Positions 25,968 to 35,072 of a stretch of DNA of 64,000 bases are shown one piece after another. Source of the stretch: Myxococcota bacterium (GTDB lineage: Bacteria > Myxococcota > JAJVIH01); contig JAJVIH010000012.1 in the NCBI GenBank assembly GCA_022072125.1, forward strand, positions 1-64,000. The letters are read 5' to 3'. Both the position numbers and the translations under genes were made by a program. Below the pieces are notes generated by a model. That model was given only the letters and a program-made list of their open reading frames with translations. It had not been told where the DNA came from and did no database searches. Position 1 is the first letter of the stretch. Every line of letters begins with the position of its first letter.

Positions 25968-27298
25968 GGAGTATCCTTGATGCGCAGCAGGCGGGCGGCG
26001 TTGGACCAGTAGATTTTCCGGAGCACGGGTTCGGGCAGACCGATGCCGTCAATGGTCCAGCGTCCCTGCACCGGCGTGGGATGGGCCATGTTGTGATCGC
26101 GGGTTTCAAAGAACCGCCAGTGCGTGCGGAAAAACAGCCGGGCGTCGGCGACGGATTTCGGCGACTCGTCCGAAGAGCCCAGCGTCAGTTCACCGCGCCC
26201 GCTGACCATGAAATCGGTTCCAAAGAGAATGCGATCCTGAAATTCAATGTGAAAAGCGCGCACCTGTTCCGGATCATGCCTTCCGATCTCGCTGAGTCTT
26301 GCGGCGGTATCAATCATCAGGTTGGGATTCTCCTTCAACAGCGCGCGCAGATCATCGAGGTTGTCCGGATGACTGGCGTAGTGCAGCCCGGCGAAAACCG
26401 TCCGCCGGTGCCGGGCGAGCACGCGGTTGCGGGCCGCGAACAACTCCTCCCGGCGGGGATTTTCCGGATCGTGAAAACTCCAGGAGGGGTGCAGGAACAG
26501 TTCCAGATAGCGCTCGTTTTTTTCATTGGGCGGATCCCAGAACGCCTTGGGGTCGGCGGTGTGAATGGCCACCGGAACCTGCAATTCTCCCGCCGCCGTC
26601 CACAGCGGATCCAGCAACGGCGAATCAATGGGCAACACCTTTTCCCCGCCCTTTCCATCCGGAATCATGACGCCCAAGCCCAGGCCCTTGAATATCTTCA
26701 TTCCGCGGCCGCCCTTTTTGATGCACGCGCGGAATTTCTGTCCGGCCTTTTTGCTCCAGCCGTCTTCGCCCAGGCCTTCCCAGTCCACCATGCAGAAGGG
26801 AATGATGCGGCCGCCGGCCTTGCGGGCGAATTCCAGCATATAATCAAATTCCTCGCCGCCTAGGCCGCCGCTGAGATTGACCGCGTATTCGATTCCCTGC
26901 TCCTTCAGGAATCTCGCGGTCAGTTCGTAGACGTAAGGATGGATATGTGTGTGGAAATCAATCTTCGGCAACGGTTTGGGTTCAAAGGAAGGCGGCGTGA
27001 TTTCACCCACCGGCTGCAGCAGGTAGGCCATGGTCGCGGGCAACCCTTCCGGCAGCATGGAGTCTGGAGAGGTCGCGGGATGGTCTCCGGGCGCCTCCGC
27101 GCGAGCAGGCGTCGCGGGTTCCACCGCGTGGGCGGCGCTGGCGGGACCCGGAGCGGGCGCGGACGGGCTGGATGAAGGTGCGGTTCGTTCGCAACCGGTC
27201 GTCACGCAGAGGAGCGCGGCGGCGAGCAGGGAGACCACAACCCCGGGACGGCGGCGGAGGTCCGCGCCGGGAGAAGACACACCACACCTGAAATTCAT
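25964..27298 (-). CDS. Amidohydrolase-2-family lipoprotein (metal-dependent TIM-barrel hydrolase)
   Basis: 444 residues. The start at 27298 was chosen because it leads into a lipoprotein signal peptide (VVSLLAAALLCVTTGC); upstream frame is non-coding. A Pro/Ala linker (about 40-85) precedes a PF04909-type barrel: KIDFHTHIHP (first metal His pair), PVAIHTADP, VFAGLHYASHP and ILFGTDF (catalytic Asp). Members hydrolyse or decarboxylate small aromatic and heterocyclic substrates; the substrate here is unknown. Predicted to sit at the periplasmic face. It is co-translated with lipB, but no functional link is obvious. Confidence 0.82.
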   Translation of the reverse strand: MNFRCGVSSPGADLRRRPGVVVSLLAAALLCVTTGCERTAPSSSPSAPAPGPASAAHAVEPATPARAEAPGDHPATSPDSMLPEGLPATMAYLLQPVGEITPPSFEPKPLPKIDFHTHIHPYVYELTARFLKEQGIEYAVNLSGGLGGEEFDYMLEFARKAGGRIIPFCMVDWEGLGEDGWSKKAGQKFRACIKKGGRGMKIFKGLGLGVMIPDGKGGEKVLPIDSPLLDPLWTAAGELQVPVAIHTADPKAFWDPPNEKNERYLELFLHPSWSFHDPENPRREELFAARNRVLARHRRTVFAGLHYASHPDNLDDLRALLKENPNLMIDTAARLSEIGRHDPEQVRAFHIEFQDRILFGTDFMVSGRGELTLGSSDESPKSVADARLFFRTHWRFFETRDHNMAHPTPVQGRWTIDGIGLPEPVLRKIYWSNAARLLRIKDTP

Positions 27299-27678
27299 CG
27301 CTTCAGCCGCATCCTTACGCCGGACCACGTCCGCAAAAACCCGGGAGGCCGTCTCCGCGTGTCTGGAGCGCGCACAGTACGCCCTCACCCTGCCCGCCGC
27401 AATGGCGGATGACGCGGGATCGCCGGGGATCGCGCGGCTTCCTGCGGGCGCGTCGTCCCCCTGAATCCGGGAACCTGGCGGCGATATCGTTTCCGCGGAC
27501 GAACAGGGCGACTGGCTTCCGCGTCTGTTTGACATGTCTGATGCCGGGGCCTCCGGAGCGGGGCGGAAAACGCTTGAAATTCAGTGGTTTGGGCTCTTCC
27601 CCCCGGAGAGTGGTTTTTTGGACCCCCAACCGGCCCAGACCTAGCATCAAGGGTGGATCAAACCCGGTCGGTGATTTG
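27299..27678. other. Divergent intergenic region upstream of ftsB
   Basis: About 380 bases with no supportable gene. One weak promoter candidate faces ftsB: TTGGAC (27618-27623), 18-nt spacer, TAGCAT (27642-27647). I see no clear promoter for the amidohydrolase-lipB operon on the other strand and no repeat. Confidence 0.35.
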
Positions 27679-27987
27679 ATGCGCTGGATATTCCTCATAC
27701 TTTCCGCGGCGGCCGCGGCGGGCATTCTGCTGTACACCCTCTGGTATTCCGGATCGGTCGAGCGGCTGGAGAGCCTGCGCGCGCGCAACCAAGAAATCGC
27801 CAGGCGCAACCAGGCTCTGCGCGAGCAGAACCGCGCGCTGGAAGACAATATCCAGGAGATCAAAACGGGTGGATTCACCCTCGAAGCCATCGTGCGCGAA
27901 CAGCTTCACTACACGCGGAAAGACGAGGTGGTGTTTGTCTTCCAGCGTCCGGCCACGGCCACGGCGCCGGCGAGGCCAGGAGAGTAA
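27679..27987 (+). CDS. ftsB: FtsB/DivIC-family septum formation initiator
   Basis: 102 residues from the ATG at 27679. A single N-terminal membrane helix (IFLILSAAAAAGILLYTLWY) is followed by a coiled coil (ERLESLRARNQEIARRNQALREQNRALEDNIQEIKTG split over about 28-66) and the short C-terminal EAIVREQLHYTRKDEVVFVF, where the E..AR..L..v...E.vf pattern typifies the family. It is part of the FtsQLB divisome complex that triggers septal peptidoglycan synthesis. It stands 4 nt before the GGDEF gene, whose ribosome binding site lies in its 3' end, so the two are co-transcribed. Confidence 0.88.
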   Translation: MRWIFLILSAAAAAGILLYTLWYSGSVERLESLRARNQEIARRNQALREQNRALEDNIQEIKTGGFTLEAIVREQLHYTRKDEVVFVFQRPATATAPARPGE

Positions 27988-27991
27988 AACC

Positions 27992-30214
27992 ATGGCGGTG
28001 TCCCTGTATAAAACCGGCTTCCCGCATTTCCGCCGCGAGGAGGAACCGCAGTCCGTCAACCGCCGCAAGCCCGTGCGATCGCCCGCTGCATCGTGGGCGT
28101 CCGCGCTGCCGGAATGGCTGGCCGCCCTGTTCATGTTTCCCGCGGTGCTGGCGCTGGCGGGCGGCGCCTTCGCATCGGCGGAATCGCTGGCCATCGAACT
28201 TGGGGCGACGCTGGCCGCCGCGGCTTCGACAGGCTTTCTGTTTTTCCGCCGCTTTCAGCACCTGTTTACCGGAACATCCCCGCGCGCCAACCGCCGTACA
28301 CTCGACGTTCTGATCGGCGCGGGGGGGATCATCCTCTCCTACATCCTGATTCAGGCGACTGGCGCGCTGGACAGTCCATTTTATCCCATGCTGTACCTGA
28401 TCGCCGCGGCCGCCGCCGCACACCCGGATCGCGTGGTGACCCCGGTGTTGCTGGGCGCCGCCGCGCTGCTGGAGATCGGCCTGTTCCTGCTGGGGCCCGA
28501 AGGGCCATGGCTGCCCGTGGCCCTGCACCTGGGTTTCGCGGGGGGCGCCGCCTTTCTGTACCATGGCTTGATGGCCGCCGATCTGCGCCTGCGCCAGGGC
28601 GAATGGCGGGCCCGCTGGGAAGACGCCGCCCGCACCCTTGACAGCGAGGCGCGGGCGTTCCGCCTGCATCCTTCCGCGCCGGAGATGCGGGAAATCCTCA
28701 ACGCCGATCCGGCGCAGACGCAACGGATTTACCAGGCGTCGCTGCGCGCGCTCCGCGCCTCGATTGACGAGATGCTGGCCAGCGTTCACTCGCGGCTGGC
28801 CGCCCAAACCACGGCGTTGCTGCTGCTCGACTCCATGCGCCGCAACCTGAGGGTCAAGGAGTACCGCAACCGCGGCGAGGCCCCCCGCCTGGACGCCTTC
28901 CCCGCGCGCGAGGGCGCGCCCGGCGCGGTCTTCGGCAACGGTCACGCGGTCGCCATTGAAAACCTCCGGCACACCAGCGCGGGGCTGCCCTACCATGGCC
29001 AGCGCGAGCGGGCGGGGGCCTTCCTTGGCGCGCCCGTGACCTGCGACGGCAAGGTGATCGGCGTGCTGGTCTGCGACTGGGCGCTGCCGCGGGAAATCAC
29101 CGGAGAGGAGCAGGAATATTTCACCGCCGCGGGGGCCCAGCTCGGGCGTTGCATTGAGGTGGAGCGCGTGCTGGTCTCGCTGGAGCTGGAACGCGGGCGC
29201 AAGGAAACCTTCTACCGCGCGAGCGAACAACTCAACACCGCGCTGACCCCCCAGCAGGTGCTGGACCGTGTTTTCGAGGCCACGCGCAATATCGCGCCCT
29301 GGGATTTCGCCGCGGTCACGCGCATCGAGGACGCGGAGAAGCTTTCCCATATCATCATGAAGGCGGAAGGCGCCGCCGCCGAAGGGCTGCAGGGCCAGGT
29401 TTTCCGCGACAACGCCGGCCTTGTATCGCTGGCCGTGCGCAACCGCCACGTGCTGCCCCACACGCCATTTTCGGAGATGGACGAACGCCACCGCGTGGTG
29501 TTCACGCCCGCCGTCAGGCTCAAGGGAATCGAGGCGGTGAAGGTGTTTCCTCTGGTGGTGCATGACCGGGTGATTGGCGCGCTGGTGCTGGGCAGCAATG
29601 ATCCGCTGTTCTTCACCCGCGAGATCTCCGAGATGCTGCACGTGATGGCCAACCAGGCGGCGGTCAGCCTCGACAACGCCTATCTCTATGAAAGCATGGA
29701 GCGCCTGGCGATCACCGACGGACTCACGGGATTGGTCAACCACCGCACTTTTCAGGATCGTCTTGACGATGCGATGGCGCGCTGCAACCGCTCCCAGTCT
29801 CCGCTCAGCCTGCTGCTGGTGGATATTGACCACTTCAAGAAGGTCAACGACACCCACGGACATCCGGTGGGCGACGAGGTGTTGCGCCGGGTGGCGCGGA
29901 CCATCGCCGGGGCCGGGCGCGAGACCGACATCAACGCGCGCTACGGCGGAGAGGAATTCGCGGTGGTGCTGGAGAACACCGACGCTGGCGGCGCCTTCGT
30001 GCGGGCCGAGCGGCTGCGCGAGGATGTGGAGGCGTTGCTTTTCGCCAGCAACATGGGCCAGTTCAAGGTCACCCTGTCCATTGGCGTGGCGGCCTTCCCG
30101 GAGGATGCGCAGGACAAGCACCAGTTGATCGCCCGCGCCGACGCCGCCCTGTACCGCGCCAAGAAAAACGGCCGCAACCAGGTGATGCTGTGGAACTCAG
30201 GCGCGGAGGAATAG
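27992..30214 (+). CDS. Membrane-bound GAF-domain diguanylate cyclase
   Basis: 740 residues, AGGAGA 10 nt before the ATG. About five to six N-terminal helices (about 40-205), a helical linker, two GAF-like regions (about 270-400 and 415-565), then a GGDEF domain (about 575-735): LTGLVNHRTFQDRL, LLVDIDHFKKVNDTHGHPVGDEVL and RYGGEEFAVVLE with an intact GGEEF active site. RETD five residues before it is the RxxD inhibitory I-site, so product feedback is expected. It makes cyclic di-GMP from GTP. Coupling to ftsB may link second-messenger output to division; inference. No EAL domain. Confidence 0.92.
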   Translation: MAVSLYKTGFPHFRREEEPQSVNRRKPVRSPAASWASALPEWLAALFMFPAVLALAGGAFASAESLAIELGATLAAAASTGFLFFRRFQHLFTGTSPRANRRTLDVLIGAGGIILSYILIQATGALDSPFYPMLYLIAAAAAAHPDRVVTPVLLGAAALLEIGLFLLGPEGPWLPVALHLGFAGGAAFLYHGLMAADLRLRQGEWRARWEDAARTLDSEARAFRLHPSAPEMREILNADPAQTQRIYQASLRALRASIDEMLASVHSRLAAQTTALLLLDSMRRNLRVKEYRNRGEAPRLDAFPAREGAPGAVFGNGHAVAIENLRHTSAGLPYHGQRERAGAFLGAPVTCDGKVIGVLVCDWALPREITGEEQEYFTAAGAQLGRCIEVERVLVSLELERGRKETFYRASEQLNTALTPQQVLDRVFEATRNIAPWDFAAVTRIEDAEKLSHIIMKAEGAAAEGLQGQVFRDNAGLVSLAVRNRHVLPHTPFSEMDERHRVVFTPAVRLKGIEAVKVFPLVVHDRVIGALVLGSNDPLFFTREISEMLHVMANQAAVSLDNAYLYESMERLAITDGLTGLVNHRTFQDRLDDAMARCNRSQSPLSLLLVDIDHFKKVNDTHGHPVGDEVLRRVARTIAGAGRETDINARYGGEEFAVVLENTDAGGAFVRAERLREDVEALLFASNMGQFKVTLSIGVAAFPEDAQDKHQLIARADAALYRAKKNGRNQVMLWNSGAEE

Positions 30215-30267
30215 ATCGGACATCCGCCCAAACCACGTTCCGTGCGAACCTCGCCCTGGCGCCTTCG

Positions 30268-30291
30268 CCGCGGCCCGGGCGGGAGCCGCGG
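30268..30291. terminator. Hairpin between two convergent genes
   Basis: Perfect 7-bp arms CCGCGGC (30268-30274) and GCCGCGG (30285-30291) with a 10-nt loop lie midway between the ends of the GGDEF gene and prmA. There is no U-tract on either side, so it is at best a weak bidirectional terminator. Confidence 0.4.
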
Positions 30292-30305
30292 GAAGACGCC
30301 CCGGC

Positions 30306-31211
30306 TCAACCCTCCGGGGCGCTGAACACGCAGCATGACCACTCGCCTTCGGTGAGGTGATCCAGCAGGCGGAAACCCGCATCCGCCATGGCGCCAATTA
30401 GTTCGCCCGCCTGATGGTTCAGGACGCCGCTGGCGATGAGCAGCCCGCCGGGCGTGATTTTCTTCGCCAGTCCGGGGGCCAGTTCCTTGAGCGGTCCGAG
30501 CAGAATATTGGCGAAGACGCCATGGAACTCTCCCGGCGCGTCCTGCAATTCCCCCGCGATCAGCTCCACGCGCGCGCCGGGGTTGTCCTCCAGCACCTCG
30601 CGGGCGACGCGGATGGCGTCCGGATCAATATCCATCCCCACCACCCGCGGAACGCCGCGCAGGTTGGCGGCCATGGCCAGAATGGCGGTGCCGCACCCCA
30701 GATCGAGCCACCGTTGCGCGGAGAGAACGCCCGCGTCCTGGGCCCGTTCCGCGAAGGCGCGCAGGCACAGGCGAGTGGTTTCATGCTCGCCCGTGCCAAA
30801 GGCCATGCCGGGGTTGATGATGATCACGGTTTCGCCCGGCGCGGGCGGCTCCTGATGCCAGGGGGCGCGCACCAGGAAGGCCGGATCGCCGTTTTTGCCG
30901 CGGATATGATGGGGAGTGAAGCGATCGCGCCAACTCGATGACCAGTCCTGTTGCGGCGCCGGTTGCAGGGAGAGGATGACGACTCCTTCGCGGGCGGCCA
31001 GGACATCGCGGGCGCCGGCCGCGGCGGCGGCCCCCTCGAACGACGCCCACAGCCAGGACTTTCCCGCCGGCGGCAGCGCCGCGCCTTTCTCCACGAGTTG
31101 ATCGGCGTCGCGCCGCTCGATGCCGCCGCAGCCAAGCTCCCACAGATCCGCCTCGATGAGGTCCGCGAGATCCGGCGCGGCTTCCACGTGCAACACCTGC
31201 CATTCGCTCAT
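30306..31211 (-). CDS. prmA: Ribosomal protein L11 methyltransferase
   Basis: 301 residues. INPGMAFGTGEHETTRLCL (about 133-151) is the PrmA signature; RWLDLGCGTAILAMAA is SAM-binding motif I, VVGMDIDPDAI follows, and VFANILLGPLKELAP is motif IV. The N-terminal domain (about 1-70) provides substrate recognition. It trimethylates L11. The start codon overlaps the M16 gene stop (ATGA), making it the last gene of an lgt-M16-prmA operon. Confidence 0.94.
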   Translation of the reverse strand: MSEWQVLHVEAAPDLADLIEADLWELGCGGIERRDADQLVEKGAALPPAGKSWLWASFEGAAAAAGARDVLAAREGVVILSLQPAPQQDWSSSWRDRFTPHHIRGKNGDPAFLVRAPWHQEPPAPGETVIIINPGMAFGTGEHETTRLCLRAFAERAQDAGVLSAQRWLDLGCGTAILAMAANLRGVPRVVGMDIDPDAIRVAREVLEDNPGARVELIAGELQDAPGEFHGVFANILLGPLKELAPGLAKKITPGGLLIASGVLNHQAGELIGAMADAGFRLLDHLTEGEWSCCVFSAPEG

Positions 31212-33961
31212 GGCTTGTCCCCGGGTTCATCCGGCGGGTCATCCGGATCGTCCGGGCCATTGACCGGCCGTGCGGCCGGCGCCGCGATCACGCTGATGAT
31301 TCTGTCCGCGGCCAGATATTCCCGCGCCGCCCGGGACGCCTCCGCTTCCGTGATGGTTTCGATAAGGTCCGCGTCGCGCAGCAACGCCCCCGGCTCCAGT
31401 TTGTGGATTTCGGACAGGGTGATGGCGGCGGCGCGCGCGGCGGGAGATTCCAGCAGGATCAGTTCGCGCCCGCGCAGCCGTTTTTTGTGGTCCGTCAGCC
31501 ACGGTCCGGCGGCTTCGTCCTTCCCCAGGGAGTCAAACGCCTCGCGGATGGCCTGAGCCGCCGGCGCCGCATCGTTGGGCGAACACTGCACGTACACGGC
31601 GAAGAAGCCCTCCTGCGCGCCCGCGAAATTCACCGCGCGGACATTCCGCGCGGTCACGTTCCGCTTGCGCAGCGCCGTCCATAGCGGTCCCGCGCCGTCC
31701 TCCAGCGCTTCCGCCAGGATGGACAGGGCGGCGCGGCTCCGGGCGTCCGCCACGCTGGCCCCCGCCGCGCCCGTGATCACATAGGCTCCGGGCAGATCGT
31801 GGGGAATCCGCAGGTCGAGCGGCGACGCGGTCTCCGCGCCGGTGGCGGGCCACGCGGGCGGCGGTTGCCGGGGCGGCGTGCGCGGCGAGGATTCCAGCGC
31901 GATCAGGGTGGCGCGCTCGACATCCACGTCGCCAGCCAGGGTGATGATCAGGTTTCCCGTTCCGTAATGCCGCGTATGGAAGGCCAGCAGGTCGTCCGCC
32001 TGCAGGCGGGAGACGGCGGACTCCAGGCCCGTGACGGGAAAGCGCCACGGATGCGAGGCGTAGCGGATGCGCAGGAAGGCGTCCTCCGCGATCGCAGCCA
32101 GATTGGTCTGGCGTCCGCGCAGGTGATCCAGCAGCGCTTCGCGGGCGCTGTTGACCGCGCCGGCGTCATAGACGGGATTCAGCAGCCATTCGAGCATCCA
32201 TTGCAGACCGCTTTCCCAGTCGCGCGCGGTGAAGCGTCCGCGAAGTCCGAAGAAATGCCTTCCCGCCGCCGCCGGCGCGCCGCCGCGCGGAACCGGGGAG
32301 AAACGTCCGGAGCGCGCTCCAATCTGGGCGTTGGCCGCGCGCACCATGAGTTCGTGGATGCCGCTGCTGGCCGCGGTTTCGTAACGGGTTCCACCGCTGA
32401 ACATGACATCCAGCGACACCGCGCCGCCGCCGGGAGAGCGCTGCACCAGCAGGGTGGCTCCGTTGGGCAGGACGCGCCGCGCCACGCCGTTGACGTGATC
32501 CGACTGCGCCATGCGGAAAGCGGACGCGCCCTGGTCCGCCAGCCGGGCGCCGGCGTCAATCCATTCCAGCACCTGGCCGCTGTTCATGTCTGGCGATCCA
32601 TCGGCGCCGGAGCGCGGCGTCTGAACCGCGGCGAACATCCGCGCGCTGACGAACCAGGTTGCGGCGGCGCGCCGGAGATCTTCCGGTTTGAGCGCCCGCA
32701 ACTTTTCGCGGTAGCGCTCTTGTCCATCGGGATCGCCGCCAATGGATTCCCAGTAACCCGCCGATCCGGCGCGGCCGCCTGGCTCCTCCTGACGCAGCGC
32801 CGTTGTGCGTTCCCATGCCGCGATCGCCTGATTCAGCCGATCCTGCTGGAACAGATAGGTGCGGTAGCGGAAAATCTCGCGGCTGAGCGCGCGGATGTTT
32901 TCATCGGCCCCGGCGGCGCCCATTTCCGCGCGCACGATGAACAGCCCGCCGTGTTTCCCGGTGAACGGTTCCACGCGCACGCTCCCCGCGACGCCTTCGT
33001 ATTGCACCAGACGCCGCTTGATCAGCGGATCCGGCCCGCCTCCCATCAGCAGCGCCAGCAGGTGCAGGGCGGGCGTATCCGCATGTTCCAGCGGGGGAGT
33101 GCGGAATCCAATGGCGATGCCGGTATCGGGCCGGAGGCTGCCGCGCACATCGGCCAGGGGACCATGGGGAAGCGGAAAGTCCGGCGCGGCCGCCGCCGCT
33201 CCGGCGGCCGCGCCGGGTCTCCAGCCGTTGATCGCGGCCTCCAGCGGCGCGATATCCAGATCGCCCTCGATGGAAAAGACCAGATTGTGCGGTAGGGACA
33301 GGGTGCGCGCCAGATTGTCCGCCGGTTCGGCGGCCGGAGGCTGGGTCGCCGCGGGGTCGCCCAGCACCGGACGTCCGTAGGGATGTTCGCCCCACGCGAG
33401 GGCCATGAGTTGCGCGGTCAGCATCGCCGCGCCCGAGCGCAGGCTGGCCTTGCCTTCGCCAGCATTGATGCGCGCGTGAATGCGCCGGAGATTGTCGGAT
33501 CCGGGCGGTTCGGCGGCGAGCCTCTCCAGCAGCGCCTGCAACACGGGCTGTGCGCCGGCGGATGCCACCCGGGTTTCGATGAACACATGGTCCAGCGTGG
33601 TCCAGGAAGTCATCCGTCCGCCCAGGCGGTTGGCCAGCGCGGCGGGGCCGCTGGAATCGTCGTTGCCGGACCACCAGCGCTCCAGCACATGGGTCAATCC
33701 GCCGGGACGTGCGGGTTCGCAGGCCGATCCACAGCGCATCCAGAGCTGGATGGCCGCCGTCTTCGCCCCGGGAACACGCTGATACAGCAGCGTGGCGCCG
33801 CTGGGCAGCCGGTGTTTGACGATGGAACTGGATGGCGCGGGCGCGGGCGGCGCCGGAGACTGCACAGGCGCGGGCGCCGGCGTGGAGCGCGATGCGGCGC
33901 ACGAGAAAATTCCGCAAGAAACCAGCGCGGCCAGCGCCGCCGCGACACCACGGTTAACCAC
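31208..33961 (-). CDS. M16-family (insulinase-like) tandem peptidase lipoprotein with degenerate zinc sites
   Basis: 917 residues. A lipoprotein-type signal (ALVSCGIFSC) and a Pro/Ala linker are followed by two full M16 units (about 45-460 and 480-880). The first has GGLTHVLERWWSG where active M16 enzymes have HxxEH: His91 and Glu94 remain, but the second His is Arg95. The second unit has SGIHELMVRA in the same place and also lacks the motif. The protein may therefore be a non-catalytic homologue, as one partner of processing-peptidase pairs usually is, yet here both halves are altered. Periplasmic. Its start overlaps the lgt 3' end by 8 nt, and its stop overlaps prmA. Confidence 0.82.
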   Translation of the reverse strand: MVNRGVAAALAALVSCGIFSCAASRSTPAPAPVQSPAPPAPAPSSSIVKHRLPSGATLLYQRVPGAKTAAIQLWMRCGSACEPARPGGLTHVLERWWSGNDDSSGPAALANRLGGRMTSWTTLDHVFIETRVASAGAQPVLQALLERLAAEPPGSDNLRRIHARINAGEGKASLRSGAAMLTAQLMALAWGEHPYGRPVLGDPAATQPPAAEPADNLARTLSLPHNLVFSIEGDLDIAPLEAAINGWRPGAAAGAAAAAPDFPLPHGPLADVRGSLRPDTGIAIGFRTPPLEHADTPALHLLALLMGGGPDPLIKRRLVQYEGVAGSVRVEPFTGKHGGLFIVRAEMGAAGADENIRALSREIFRYRTYLFQQDRLNQAIAAWERTTALRQEEPGGRAGSAGYWESIGGDPDGQERYREKLRALKPEDLRRAAATWFVSARMFAAVQTPRSGADGSPDMNSGQVLEWIDAGARLADQGASAFRMAQSDHVNGVARRVLPNGATLLVQRSPGGGAVSLDVMFSGGTRYETAASSGIHELMVRAANAQIGARSGRFSPVPRGGAPAAAGRHFFGLRGRFTARDWESGLQWMLEWLLNPVYDAGAVNSAREALLDHLRGRQTNLAAIAEDAFLRIRYASHPWRFPVTGLESAVSRLQADDLLAFHTRHYGTGNLIITLAGDVDVERATLIALESSPRTPPRQPPPAWPATGAETASPLDLRIPHDLPGAYVITGAAGASVADARSRAALSILAEALEDGAGPLWTALRKRNVTARNVRAVNFAGAQEGFFAVYVQCSPNDAAPAAQAIREAFDSLGKDEAAGPWLTDHKKRLRGRELILLESPAARAAAITLSEIHKLEPGALLRDADLIETITEAEASRAAREYLAADRIISVIAAPAARPVNGPDDPDDPPDEPGDKP

Positions 33962-34835
33962 TGGAGTTCTTCCCTTTTCCTTTTGACGCGGCGGGTTGCG
34001 GCCATCCCCATGCCTCGCGCGGGTGTTTGCCCAGCCAGACCCATGCGGCGGCCGCGGCGGGCGCGGTCAGCAGCGCGATGATCTGCGAGGTGCTGAGTCC
34101 CAGCAGTTCCCCGCGCTGGGGATCGTCGCGCACAAATTCGATGGCGAAGCGCCACAGACCGTACAGCCCCCAGAACGCCAGCATGGTGCGTCCGGGAACG
34201 CGCGACTTCCGGTAGATCATCCACAACACGGCGGCCAGGACAAACCCCGCCGCCGATTCATAAAGCTGGGTGGGATGCACCGGCAGGGAAGCCTGGCCCG
34301 CCGCAATCAACCCGCGCTGCAGGTGGGTTTCCGCCGCCGGGCTGGACGGCGGAAACGAAATCCCCATGGGTCCCTGGGTGGGCGCGCCAAAATCGCATCC
34401 GGCGAGGAAACACCCCACGCGCACCAGCGCCAGCCCCAGCGCCAGCGGCGGACAACAGGCGTCGGCGTAGTTCCAGAAGGGGATTTTTTGCCAGCGCGTC
34501 GCGATGACGGCCCCCAGCAGGCCGCCCAGGAACCCGCCGTACGCGACCACGCCGTCAATCTGCAGGCTCAGCGCCGAGGCTGGAAACCTTGGAGCGAACA
34601 TCTCCCAGTTGGTGATGATGAAGAGAATCCGCGAACCCATCAGCGCCAGCCCAATGATGACATACACCGCCCGGACCGCGCGCTCCCGGTCGCCGTTGCG
34701 CATTTCGACCAGCCGCTGCATCCACCACACGCCCAGCAGAATCGCCACCGCCAGCAAAAATCCGTAGCTGTAGAAGCGCGGGTGGATCACCCGTTCTCCC
34801 ATTTTCCACTGGAACTCCCACAGGACTGGATGCAT
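33954..34835 (-). CDS. lgt: Prolipoprotein diacylglyceryl transferase
   Basis: 293 residues from the ATG at 34835, with GGGAGA about 5 nt upstream; a longer frame to 34907 is not supported. Seven membrane helices, FYSYGFLLAVA, VAYGGFLGGLLGAVIA, LVRVGCFLAGCDFG (variant of the GRxGNFxNGE motif), HPTQLYES and RFAIEFVRDD identify Lgt. It adds diacylglycerol to the lipobox Cys of prolipoproteins, the first step in maturing the many lipoproteins encoded around here. First gene of the lgt-M16-prmA operon. Confidence 0.95.
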   Translation of the reverse strand: MHPVLWEFQWKMGERVIHPRFYSYGFLLAVAILLGVWWMQRLVEMRNGDRERAVRAVYVIIGLALMGSRILFIITNWEMFAPRFPASALSLQIDGVVAYGGFLGGLLGAVIATRWQKIPFWNYADACCPPLALGLALVRVGCFLAGCDFGAPTQGPMGISFPPSSPAAETHLQRGLIAAGQASLPVHPTQLYESAAGFVLAAVLWMIYRKSRVPGRTMLAFWGLYGLWRFAIEFVRDDPQRGELLGLSTSQIIALLTAPAAAAAWVWLGKHPREAWGWPQPAASKGKGKNSSG

Positions 34836-34979
34836 GCGCTCTCCCGCGCCGCGGAACGGGGTTTCTCCGCAACCCGATGGGGGAAATCCGTCCGCGTTCC
34901 GGGCCACTGGCTATCACAGCGCGCGCGCGCGCGACAATCATCGCGCGGGGATTCGCGGCCCGCGGCCGGCGGGATGAAT

Positions 34980-35019
34980 GCTTGCCAAGCGCCCGGCGCT
35001 TTGATTTAAGCAAGCTTTT
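34980..35019 (+). other. Nested hairpin with U-tail upstream of the HAD lipoprotein gene
   Basis: Outer arms GCTTGC (34980-34985) and GCAAGC (35010-35015) enclose a 15-nt palindrome AAGCGCCCGGCGCTT (34987-35001); TTTTC follows. It looks like an intrinsic terminator on the plus strand, but no plus-strand gene lies upstream, so it may be an attenuator for the gene at 35073. The nearby (GC)n run at 34919-34931 is also notable. Confidence 0.4.
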
Positions 35020-35072
35020 CCGGGGAGATCGAACATGGTGCGTTGTCATGCGTCTGCATTGGGAGGGATTCC

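Noticed and set aside
34918-34931. Alternating GC run (Z-DNA-prone)
   Set aside because: Only about 13 nt in a GC-rich genome; expected by chance.
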